DNA from: Jaminaea rosea
Lineage: Eukaryota > Basidiomycota > Exobasidiomycetes > Microstromatales
Length of the DNA: 64,000 nucleotides
NCBI RefSeq assembly: GCF_003144245.1
Contig: NW_020289985.1
Coordinates: forward strand, 496,001-560,000
Reading direction: 5' to 3'
A program made the position numbers and the translations under genes. Under the pieces are notes generated by a model. That model was not told the DNA's origin. It ran no database searches and saw nothing but the letters and a program-made list of their open reading frames with translations. Shown piece after piece: positions 40,554 to 51,600 of this stretch (position 1 is its first letter; the number at the start of each line of letters is the position of its first letter).

Positions 40554-42361
40554 GCACTCCCCCCTCCCCTTGGCCTGCAGGCGCAGAGGGCATCCAACCC
40601 TGTCCCATCCGCCAGCACTCTGCCTCCTGGATCACTCACGGGTCCCAACACCTCAGAGGATGGGTAAGTGCCAGACGACGAGTGGAGATCGGTAGATAGC
40701 ATCGTCTCTGTCTTCTCTTTCACTCTTCATCGTCTCGTAGCGTAGCTGCCGCCTTAGCTTGCTTACATCTTGCACCCTGTCGCTCTTCTCTCTCGCTCTA
40801 TCTCCCTCGCTATACGGGTCGGTCTCCACGTCTACGTCTACGTCTGCGTCTACGTCTTTCGCCTCTCTGCTGTCTCGGCCCGCAGCAAGATGTTCGTCGG
40901 AGGCCTCAGCTGGGATACAAATGATGGTTCGCACCGCAGCTCCTTAGGTGCCTCGACGGGCTTGCTGACCCTCGCCACCCTTTCGCCTCTGCTCGCGCTC
41001 GCAGATGGTCTCAAACAATACTTCTCTCAGTTCGGTAAAGTCATCGACTGCAACATCATGCGCGACCCCAACACGGGTCAGTCCCGCGGCTTTGGCTTCC
41101 TGCGTTTCGAAGACTCTAAGGCAGTCAACATGGTAATGGTCAGGGAGCACTTCTTGGACGGGAAGATGGTACGCAGTCGTGGCCGGTAGATGTCCAGCCG
41201 TATCTCTCAGCTGACGCCCTCTCGCTCCGCTGACTCGCGCAGATCGACCCTAAGCGTGCCATCCCGCGTGACACCTCGTCCAAGTCCTCGAAGATCTTCG
41301 TAGGCGGCATCCCCCAGCACACGACCAACGAGTCCTTTCGCAGCACCTTTGCGCAATTTGGTCGGATTCTTGACCATAATCTCATGATCGACAAGGAGAC
41401 GGGCCGACCGCGTGGTTTCGGCTTCGTGACGTTCGAGAGCGAGGAGGCGGGACGCAGCGCGCTCGAGGGGAATGGAGGTCAGGTCATGCTCGATGGGAAA
41501 ATGGTCGATGTCAAGAGGGCGACAAGTAAGGGTGGAGCTGCGGCTGGCGACGGGGCAGGCGGGCAGCAGCAGCAGCGCAGCAACAACAACAACAACAACT
41601 ACAATAGCAACGCCGGTAGCGCGGACAACGCGAACAACGCCATGTTCAACCCGATGATGGGCATGCAGCAAGGTAGCAACAACGGCTTCGATGTCAATGC
41701 GATGGCGAACATGTTCTCGCAAGGCGGTTGGGGCACAGGCTCGTGGAATCCGGCTCTCATCCAGCAGATGCTCATGGCTCAGGCGACTGGCAACAGCGGA
41801 GGGCAATGGAACCCGATGATGATGAATCCCATGATGATGGGTGGGATGGGAATGGGAAACGGTATGGGTGGGATGCAAGGGATGGGCAACTTTGGCATGG
41901 GCGGAGGCGGCAACATGATGGGGCAGGGGAACGATGCGCAGGGGCAAGGTCAATGGGGCGGTATGCAGCAGCAGCAGCAGCAAGGAGGCTACGGTCAACA
42001 GCGCGGCTTCAATGCCAATCAGCGTGGTGGCTACGGTGGGGGCAACGCCGGACAGCAAGGCGGTTATAACGGCGGAGCTAATCGCTACGGCGGCCAGGGA
42101 CAAGGCGGCGGTGGCGGCGGTGGCGGCGGTGGCGGTCGTATGGGTGGACCGACCGGCATGGGCGGTCGCTCTCCCCTGCCTGGCCAGCAGATGAGTGGAG
42201 CCGGAGGTCGATCACCGCCTTCCGGTCCTGGAGCGGGCAGGTCGCCGCAGGGACATCGTGGCGGCAGCGAGGCTGCGGATGGGTATCGCAGAGAGAAGAG
42301 TCCCGAGAGGAGAGGCGGCGGTGCAGGGGCAAAGTATGGGGAAGAGCGACCCCTCAGATAG
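40236..42361 (+). CDS. HRP1: Two-RRM RNA-binding protein (Hrp1/Nab4-like) with prion-like tail
   Basis: Exons 40236-40663, 40886-40926, 41005-41168 and 41243-42361 encode 583 residues. The first intron is 222 nt, the longest clear one in the window, and exon 2 is only 41 nt. RRM1 shows RNP2 MFVGGL and RNP1 RGFGFLRF. RRM2 shows IFVGGI and RGFGFVTF, joined by the KMIDPKRAIPRD linker typical of Hrp1, DAZAP1 and Musashi. An acidic start (MADHDDLYDDIYGDTG) and a poly-Gln run precede RRM1. The tail of about 290 residues is Gln/Asn/Gly/Met-rich and prion-like, then ends with Arg/Ser/Pro/Gly. Hrp1 is a cleavage factor IB subunit that marks mRNA 3' ends and shuttles from nucleus to cytoplasm. Paralogous hnRNPs would look similar, so the exact orthology is uncertain. 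Confidence 0.84.
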
Positions 42362-42514
42362 CGGAGCGATTTTTGCGGCTATGATTCACGATTCATGCTC
42401 AATGCGCATGTGCTCGCATGACGATTCCGATTTTGATTGCTACTCGACGCCCGTACGGTGACATTCTTGCCGCAAAGCCCCGATAACTCGGCCCGTGCGC
42501 TCGCCCACTTGCGC

Positions 42515-44930
42515 TCACTCCCTCAAACTCTTCCCATCCCTGTCCTCCTGCTCCTCGCTCTCCTCGCGCTGCCTGACCTCAGCAGCAGCGACCCGACCCG
42601 CCGTCCCCGGGCCAGCAGTAGCGAGTACCCTCGTCTCCTCAATGGCATTGTGTTTCTCGTCCAACTTGTAGTCGCGCGCAAAGAAGGACACGGCGAGGGG
42701 AACGAACATGCACACCAGAGCGGGGATAGCCAGGAGGCGGTACGTCTCATTGTAAGCCTTGATGATCTGGTCCCTCGGCTCGGATGTGCGTGCGACGTCG
42801 ATTGAGCCGAAGATGTTGGTGATTTCGTCTGCGGATAGGGAGGGGACGTGCTTTGCGAGTTGGGCGGGGAGTTGCGCGTTCCATACTGCGTGTGCGTGCG
42901 AGTTGATGGTTAGAGTCAGTCAAGGATTGAAAGGTAGGGAATCAGGGGAGATTGGCCTCGGCACTCACCACTGGCAGAGATCGCGCTTCCGATGCCACCG
43001 CCGACACGCGTCCAGAGAGAGAGGAGGGCTACGGCAAGGGCTAAGTCGCTGTGCTTGACCGAGGACTGAGCGGCTACTTGCGAAGCGACGACGGCGAATC
43101 CTCCTCCAAGACTCGTGATCATCTTGCCAAAGAAGATGGCCGCCGTTCCGTTATTGTAGCAAGCGTAGTATGTGAGACCCAGTCCGAGGACGCGCAGAGC
43201 TTGAGAGATGATCTGGAGCACCTTGTAACGATGAGTATACCTCATGATGAGACCTGCGATGAAGCCAAAGAGACACAATGAAATGGTCTCAATTTGCTGC
43301 ATGTAAGCTTTAAGAGTAATTGCGGTGTCAGTACGTACTTGAACCTTGAACTTTTGCTATAGATCCACTCACTGTAATCTCTGGTGGAGTAATCCTTGAT
43401 GACGTAGAGCCATGACGACCAGTAGATGTCGGTGAGGTAGGCGCAGACGTAGCCGAAGAAGTCAATGACGAGACAAACTAGGAAGGTGCGGTTCATGATG
43501 CGCTGCAGAGGATAGGGAAGGACAGACGCGTCAGTCGTCTACGGTCGTCTGCTGCCGCATCCGTGACGTGTCGCGTGACGGACTCACCTTGGGCATGATG
43601 GGGTACTGTGCAAATCGCCATTCCCAGACGCACCACACGATGAAGAGGATTCCGCCCACGGTCTGCATAGCAATGAGGGAGGGGTTCTTCCAGCCGTTGG
43701 AGGCCGTAGTGGAGAGGGTGGTCGGGGCGAGAAGCATGGCGAAGGTGAAGCCCATGAGGAGCAGACCAAGCGCATCAATGACGTTGAGAGCGTGGAGGAT
43801 CTGCTGGAAGAGACTCTTCTGCTCCCCTTGCTCGCCAGAGATGCCGAGCTGGTACTTGAGGGACGACGCGGCGACGGATACGGCTGTGCAAGGAGCGGCG
43901 CAACGAAGGCGGCGAGAGCGAGGGGGAGGGGACAAGGACGTAGATACGAGCGCGAGAGAGGAAGGGGACAAGGATGTGAACACGAGCGATGGACAGAGGT
44001 CAATTTCAGGGGATTTTCTGCGCAAGACGGCTACTTCTCCTGACTCACTGCCGTTCTTCCTAGCCTTCCTATCGGCCCAGATGAGCGTCAAGGCGATGGG
44101 TGCGACGCAAATGGGCATGAGGATGCAGAACATACCATAGCCCCAGGGCCAATTTTCGAGTCCTATCCCATCAGAGATGCTGGGGGCTACGAAGGCGAAG
44201 ACGATATAGGGCAGCGAAACCGCACCGAGTGTCAAGCCTCTGTTCTGCAAGCTGGTGATGTCGGCGATGATGAGAGTCTGAATGAAGTCCATGCCAGAAT
44301 TGCCGAGCTGGTAGAGCACTTGTCCAGCGGCCACCGTCTGCACATTCTTCGATGCTGCGACTGCGGCATACCCTACTGTGTAGAAGGTGAGGGCGAGGAT
44401 GAGGGCCGAAGGACGCGAGACGAAGTCGGCGAGCTTGCCATAAAAGGGAGGGACAATGGCTCCCACGAGCCCAACCACGACGGCGATGGTGCCCACGAGC
44501 TGCGAGAGGGGTGTGAAGGCGTCAGCTTTGCTGAGACGGTACGCTTGGGTCACAACTCACCGTGTGCTCCGAGAAGGACGAGGTGGCGAATTGGAGGTCT
44601 GCGAGTGAGGAGCGGAACAGAGGTTAACGCGTCGCGCACGGGCCGGCTGATTTTCTCATCCTTCCGTTCCGCCCTCCGTTCCTTTCAGCGGCACTCACAG
44701 ATGTAAGTCGTATCGGCGCTGAGCGAGTAAGCGCAAAGCCAGACCATGAAGGCGATCCAGAATGCCCACACCTTCCAAGGACGAGAAAAGACCGAGTAGA
44801 ATGCAGCGATACGATTTACGCCAGCGGGTGCTGCGACAGCATCTTCGCCGCCGTGATCCGAGTGGATGGAAGTGGGGGCACTCGCCTCTATGTCCTTGTG
44901 AGAGGAGGGGTCGTGATGAGTGGTGGCCAT
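42515..44930 (-). CDS. Siderophore-iron transporter (MFS, ARN/MirB type), seven exons
   Basis: Exons 44699-44930, 44561-44598 (38 nt), 44049-44499, 43588-43883, 43373-43502, 42969-43307 and 42515-42885 encode 618 residues, and every junction keeps frame. The start at 44930 gives a hydrophilic N-terminus followed by VWAFWIAFMVWLCAYSLSAD. About 14 transmembrane helices follow with family marks: PPFYGKLADFVSRPSAL, GWKNPSLIAMQTVGGILF, the segment YPIMPKRIMNRTFLVC across intron 4, and ETISLCLFGFIAGLIMRYTHRYK. These are characteristic of the siderophore:proton symporters that import ferric siderophores. The exon 3 to 4 intron is 165 nt and free of stops in frame, so retention would insert 55 residues into a loop. 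No siderophore synthetase lies in the window. Regulation by a GATA-type iron repressor is expected for the family but I did not identify its sites. Confidence 0.87.
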
Positions 44931-45851
44931 GATGGCGGGAGATGAGGTGGAAGGAATGCAGCTGAGGAGGGATGGCTGACCACAACAAGGGAGAATAAGT
45001 AGGCTGCCTCGCCTGATCTGATTAGCGACCAAGGCGATCGAGGGAAAAAATTTGCTCTTCCTTCATCGTCTGATCACCTGAGCCTGATCTAGCCGATCGG
45101 CCACTCCTCTGCCGTGCATCGTCCTGCGCTGGTCTGTTACCGGTGCAGGGCTGGCCAGGACAGGCCCACACTCCCTGTTCTCTCATCTCTCCTCCCATGA
45201 TGCTCTGCGTCTCATCGGCGCCCGATAGTCTCTCGATTGAACTGTGCAGGTCGCTGCGCTGCAAGCGCGGGGCGATAGTGAGCATGAGCAGGCAGCACAA
45301 AGTCTCGAGCGTCGGCATCGTCGGCGTAATGTGGCGTTGACCTTAGCGTCTTCACCCTCGGTGATCGTCCATCGGCGAAGAGAGCGAGCCAGCGAAGAGC
45401 GAGAAGCGCGCAAAAACCTCGGATCTGATTAGTCGCGCGTTTATCGTATCTAGACGAGGCGAGGGGGGCCTGCAGAGGAGTGGCGCTGCTCTCTCGCATT
45501 CTGCAGCTAGGCTGGACCAGACCTAGCGACGTTGAGCCTGATCTTCTTGCAGGAAAAGAGCGCGGCACGGCGCCTTGCGGTTGCGCTGCTTTGCCCTGCT
45601 TCGCGGAGTGGGAAAAAAAGGAAGCTGTGATCGACGACGTCCCACTCTACGAAGGGGCGAGGAAGGCAGCAGCCCGATATCACCCGGCAAGACATTGACT
45701 ACATTGACTCGCTCTCCTCACAGTGTGTCCTCGTAAGGTGTGGCGTGGTAATTCTATTCGCGGCCGGCTGCGGGCGGCCTGTACGGCTCGACGCCTCTCT
45801 ATATGCAGGTACACTACAGGCAATCCATGAGTGGTGTTCGATCTTGCCCGA
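44931..45851. other. Intergenic region, siderophore transporter promoter
   Basis: It lies upstream of the transporter and downstream of OCT1, both minus strand. It contains several TGATC/GATC-rich motifs (for example CTGATCT at 45013, 45085 and 45424) that may be of interest as GATA-like sites, but no gene. Confidence 0.45.
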
Positions 45852-48356
45852 TCACCTAGCCTTCCTCTCCTCGCCACGCTTGATCCCCCACTCGCCGACC
45901 CTCTCCATGCTCAAATCCTCACCGAGCAACTCGCTCAACATGCCCCAGCCCTCCTTCCCTCCTCCCCACTTGAGCAGCCCACCCTTGTACTTCTCGCCAG
46001 CATCACGACTCAGCGGATCGGCAGCGAACAGTTGGGCCCAGACGCGCGATGCGAGGACTCTATCCAGCAGGTAGGAGTAGTACGTCGCCCCGTACCCAAA
46101 GAGGTGGCTGAACTGGGAGTGCCAGGTTTGTTGACGAAGGAAGGCGTGTTGGCCGGACTGAGTAGTGGCAGCGTCGAAGAGGCCGCGAGTCGAGTAGAGT
46201 CGAGCCATCTCCTCCGTCGAGTCGCCACTGAAGTCCGAGCCGTGGTACCTCTGATCGAGGATGGCGAGCAAGATCTGGTTGTGCGTGTCCAGGTCGTCCA
46301 GCGCCTGCACGCTCGTTGCGAGGTGCCGACGAAGAGCGTCGTAGGGGAGCTCAAGGCCCGTTGAGTGGTGTCGCGCAACCAAGGAGACGACGGATGGGGA
46401 GGAGACAAAGTGCTCCATCAAGATGGACGGCAGCTCGACGAGATCCGTAGCGCAGCGCGTGCCAGAGACGTTGTGGAACTCTGTCCGCCCGATCATGCTG
46501 TGAATCGCATGGCCCATCTCGTGGAAGAGGGTCTCCACTTCGCTCCAACTCAGCAGAGAAGGGCCCGCCGTACCGCGGACAAAGTCGCAAAGGAGCACCA
46601 CGATGGGCAATTGGTATAGCCCAGTGCGACCGGGTGTTGCCCTGCCTTCCACCTTGAGCGGCGAAGTGCCTCGCGAGCCGAGCTGAGAGGGATCGACTTG
46701 AGCTCCGTCCTGTAACCTTCCGAAGCGGAAATCTCCATCCTCGTCATCATCGTCTATCCTGCGCGAGCAGCGCACGGTGTAATGAGCGGCGCTCGGCGGC
46801 TTGCCCGAGCGAGAGAACAAGTCGGCGTAGATAGTACCGATGACCGTCTCCCCCGTCGCAGAGCTGGCATCCTCCTCAACGACCTGCAGCTTGACCACGT
46901 CCCCATCCCACGCCTCGCCTGCTTCCAAGTTCGCAGCACGCAGCCTAATCCCGTAGATGGCGGAGAGCATCCGGGACAGGCCCGAGAAGACATTGCCTAC
47001 CGAGAGGAAGGGGGAGATCGGTGTGGTGCTGCCCGGCATCGAGGTGGAGAGCGTACGGAGGTAGCGTTCCGCGTAGTAGTCGCGATCCCACGCTTCGAGG
47101 GGAGCTTCGTCGCGGGGCTTGAGCGCTTGGAGCTCGGAGAGCTTGCGGGCTGCTAGGGGATGATGGTGCGTTTGTAGGGCGTCGAGGAAGTGAGCGACGG
47201 AGGAGGGGTTCTTTGCCATCTTGTCGCCCAGTGACCTGTGAGCGGGGAGGCGTCAATGTAAGCACGGTAGTCGACGAGTCATGTCTGGTGCGCGCACGTA
47301 CATCTGCGCAAAGCTCTCATAGCCCGTCAGTCCCGCCAACTTGCGCCTTTTGTCCAACAGCTGCTCTAGCACATCCACACTGCCCTTGGCCGAGGTATTC
47401 ATGGCGACGAACGCGGCCTTGCGAGCCTCCTCGCTCTGGCTGTAGCGCAGGATAGTCGGAAACTCCCACGTAGCGTGAGCTGGGTCTAGGTGTACCTCGC
47501 TGGACGTCGAAGGGATGAGGGCAGGCGAGCTGGAAAGGGCGGCGAGGAGGTTGGAGTGCGTATCTGAGAACCACGAGCGTTTGAAGCGAGCAATCGGCGG
47601 GGCCTCTTCACCGCTCGTAGCGCCCTGCATGAATGCTCGCCCGAGGACGAGGATCTCGTCGCTCAAGTCAACGAATTGCTCGCGCTGCTTGTCCGGTAGA
47701 TGGATGCCCGACTTCTCAAAATCGCGCAGGAACCCCTGAGCTACCGCTAGTGCCTCTTCACTGAGCGAGTTGCGCAGCATCTCATCGTCTAGAACTCTCT
47801 TGAGTACCTCGTAGAGTCCCGTGTGCGTATTCAAAATGTTCATGAATCCACATAAACCCTCGTACGCTTCGTTGGCCGCATCCCGCCACGCCTCGTCCGG
47901 GTGAGCGTTTCGTACCAGCTCTGCGAGGTCGATGACGCCGCAGAGGACGTCGCTGAGTCGATCGAGATTCTTGACTACTGCTCGCATTTCGCCCTCCCCT
48001 TTTTGGGGAGCGGTCACGATGCGGTGCACTAGGAGCTGGGCACGAATCAGTGCTTGCTGTGCTACAGGGGCGAAGGATGAGGGAGTGGGCAACGATGGAG
48101 ATCCAAAGAGGCCAGAAGGCGGGGAGGATGAAGATGAAGCTTTGAGTGAAGAGGAGCCTGCCGACTTCTTGGAGCTGAGCGAGTCGAAGAGGCTGCAAAG
48201 ATCTTGCGCATCCTTGTCTCGTTCCGAGGAGGCAAAGAGGGTTGGGCGTGGGGAAGGAGCGGGTCGAGCCAGGCGTGGAGATGATGCTGAGCTGATGAGT
48301 CGACGAGACGGTATCCGTGCCAGTCCCTTGGGTATCCTGCCAAGCGTAGCTGACAT
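45852..48356 (-). CDS. OCT1: Mitochondrial intermediate peptidase Oct1 (M3 metallopeptidase), two exons
   Basis: Exons 47302-48356 and 45852-47235 with a 66-nt intron give 812 residues. The start at 48356 yields an Arg/Ser-rich mitochondrial targeting peptide (MSATLGRIPKGLARIPSRRL). The frame stays open to 48743, but that extension is not presequence-like. The active site is LFHEMGHAIHSM near residue 588, an HExxH zinc motif of the M3 family, followed by ATDLVELPSILMEHF with the third ligand Glu. GLTGYESFAQMSLGDKMAKNP spans the splice and is family-like. Oct1 removes an octapeptide from precursors already cut by the mitochondrial processing peptidase, in the matrix. Length fits the family (about 770-800). 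The gene starts about 290 bp from the divergent telomere-protein gene. Confidence 0.9.
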
Positions 48357-48645
48357 GGCGGCGTGAGATGAGGAGAATGAATAGTGAAATGACTTGATGT
48401 CAGAAAGTGTGAGTGCGCTGCGAACCAAATGGCTCACCGCTCCGCCTTCTCCGTCCGCCCCTCGCCGACTCCACTCGGGTGTCTCACCCACGTGAGGCTC
48501 ATCGCGTCTCGGAAGGCGCCACGCGACTGCTTCCGTGTGCATGCCGCCCCGCGAGCAACGAGACGGCTGCTGCCTCTCCCTCGTACCACTCCAACCAATA
48601 TCAATCAACCGCCCATCGCTCGTCATCCTCATCTCGTCGCCCGCG

Positions 48646-51600
48646 ATGGCGACACCATCGCCCCGCATGCCATCACAAGGCCCTGCTCGGCTGACCGGCG
48701 CCTTTAGCAGTGCCCGGATGCAGGCTCGCGGTGGATGGCGCAAGGCATCCGGTGGTCAACGCGGTCGTCGATCTGTCAGCGTTGTGCGATTCGCAGAGGA
48801 GGCGGCCTCCAATACGCCAGAGGAAGCAGCAGAGCAGATGCCACCTCCCACAAAGATACCACGGCGATCTCAAATCAGCTTTGTACCGCCCACGCCGACG
48901 CTCGAGGAACGATGCCACGCCCTGGCGACCAATGCCCTTGCAGTCCTCGCCTTCTACGCTCGCCTTGTTGACGAGGACAACTTCACATCGGCGCAGACGC
49001 TCAGCGAGATGCGGCGCAACTGGGAGCCATTCGACTCGTACAAGACGAATCAGCTGCTTGAAAATGCGCAGTACCACCATCACTTCATCGACGCAGACGA
49101 GGTGGCTCGCTCACTGCTGTCCGACCATCATCATGACGAGGGCCTACCCTTAGGCTTCCGCGAGACGATGCTCATTGCCAATTGTGCGACATTCCTACAC
49201 TACATCTGGAGCCTTCCGAGTAGCCCTTCTTCCTCATCCACGCCCACCACCTGGCCTTGCCGCAATGTTGCCGAGATGCAAGACGCCTGGCGGGTCTTCC
49301 TCCGTCATATCGTCCCCTACGACCGGCCGCTGAGCGACGACGTGCTGGAGCATCACCTTGAACTGTCCACGCAAGTGTACATTGCTCGTCTCACTCAGCT
49401 ACACTCCGATCGACACGCCTCACGCGATGAGCTCGAAGACGAAGCAGACGGCGAGCTGGACGAGCTCCTCGGTCCCAGCAGTCTGGACTCGGTTCTCGCG
49501 GCTCGTCGTCAGCAGTCCAAGCGCAAGCTACAGGCGCACTGGATCGAGCTGACAGATAAACGAGCCATCATCGTCGATGGGATAGCCTACGACGCCAAAG
49601 CCCTCCGTACGGCCTTCCCCCTCGCACAAATGGCACTGGACATCACCCCCTTCATCCTGGACATCGTCAGCCAGGTAGAGGAGCAAGTTGCGGGATATCA
49701 AGAACCTCACCTCCTCGGTCGTCTATTCGCGAATCATCCGAGCAATCCGCTCTCTCCACCTCCTCCTCCTGCCCCACTTGGGCGCGTACTACCCCCAGGA
49801 GCGGCTCAGCCAGTCGATTCCCAGGCCTTTGCTTCGCAACGAGAAGCGTGGCTGCGCGAGCTTATGGACTCGCAGAGTCAGGCGTCGAGAGGTGGTGGAG
49901 AGGATGGTAGTATCGTCATGAGCGGAATCAGCGGCTGGGGAGCGGCTTCACAGGCTGGATCCGCTTCGGACTTCTTGGAGGCGCAAGATAGGATGGATAT
50001 CTATCAAGAGTTGGTGGCGAATGAGCGTGGCATCCCTCAGGCGAGACAGAGACGATCCCAGTCGAGGCAGCTTGGGCCTACGATACTCAGGCGCGGATCA
50101 CGCGCTCCTTCCTCGGGCGCCGATTACGCGTCAGACTTTTCCGTTTCGACCTCCGTCGCTCTACGTGCGATGCGCGAGGAGAGTCAGCAGAGCCAATTCA
50201 GCAGGGAGCGCTCCATTTTTGGGTACGACTTGAGCGGACGCAGCAGCAGCAGTTCGCGTAGCGGCAGCGAGCCCCCTCTTCCCATCCCAATCAGGCGCAA
50301 AGCACTCCGCGAGCTTCAAGAGGAGGCGGTGTCAGAAGGGTCTCCCTCGTCCTCTTCTCGCCAACGGAGCGATAGTGAACCCGCGCTGTCCACTCCAGTA
50401 AGACAGGAGGCGCTGCGCGAGCTACAGGCGGTTAACGCCCCCTCTTCCCGCCTGCGACGTCATCGTGAGCTGTCCATTTCCACGCCAGTCAGGCGAGAGG
50501 CATTGCGGGAGCTCGAGGGGGAGGCGGATGGACGACCCGCTTCGCCTCCTCGCGACTCACCAAGACGTAGCAGCGAAAGTGACACTCCTGTACCTATACC
50601 GGTTAGACGCGCAGCCCTCCATGAGCTCGAGGCGGATGTCCCACCCTCTTCTCCCCCGAGTGGGCCATTCGCTGCAGCCATTCAGCAGCGACGAGCGAGT
50701 GGGAGTGGCGGGACTGTCGCCAGGTCGCCCACCGCTACCGGCATTCAAGTCAGGCAAGGACGCCTCGTCCGCGGACCGGCTACTGCAGGCCCTTCGCGCT
50801 TCAATGACCGCTCTGCCGCAGGCGAAAGGGAGATGCGCTTCGACTCTCAGGAGGATGAGGAGATGAGTGAAGATATCTTTTTGGAGCAGCAGCGACAGCG
50901 ACAGAGGAGGCAGCAGAGGGATAGAGGTGGGAGCACATACAGGAAGAGGGGGAGGAGAGGCGCGCGGGGTGAAAGACTGGAGGAGCGGGTGGATGAGGGG
51001 GAGCCTGAGGCTGAGGCTGAGGAGGAGATGATCGAATGGCCTGAGCCGCCCAGGAAGCCTCTGCCCTTCTCCGTCATTGTGCCAAGGATGGACATGCCTG
51101 GCGGACCTGTCCCGCTCTCACTGCCCATCGACGCAGAAGGTCAGCCGGCAGAAGCAGCGCTCCAACTTGAGGACGCCCCCGCGCAACCGCACATCCAGAC
51201 GACCACCACCCCGCACGCAACAGTCGTAACCGCAACAACGATCAGCGACGCCGATCGCATACGTCTCGAAGAATGGCGAGCAGCCACCTCACAAGGTGGG
51301 GAGGCCGATGCCGGCGGCTTCGAAGAAGATGACAATCCGGTTCTGATCGCGGCGCGCAACCAGCTCACTCTTGAGTACTGGTTCGCGCGTGTTCGTCCTG
51401 GGTTGGAGAATCTGCCGACTCCAAGACCGCAAGCTAACTTTCAGGCGGCCGTCGCAGAGGCAATCCGCATTAGAAAGAGTGGCAAGAATCCCGCAAGAGA
51501 GGCTGTCCTCCGGCCGCACTTGGTTGGGATAGCGATCGAGGATGGACAGGAGGGCGAGGGAGATGAGAGGCAGGGTGAAGGGGATGAACAGGACGAGCAA

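Noticed and set aside
41207-42103. 298-codon open frame antisense to the HRP1-like tail
   Set aside because: Its His/Val/Leu-rich composition mirrors the Gly/Gln/Met codons of the sense strand; no start context or family match.
42515-44930. Siderophore biosynthetic cluster around the transporter
   Set aside because: Neighbours are HRP1-like and OCT1; no synthetase, hydroxylase or acyltransferase is present.
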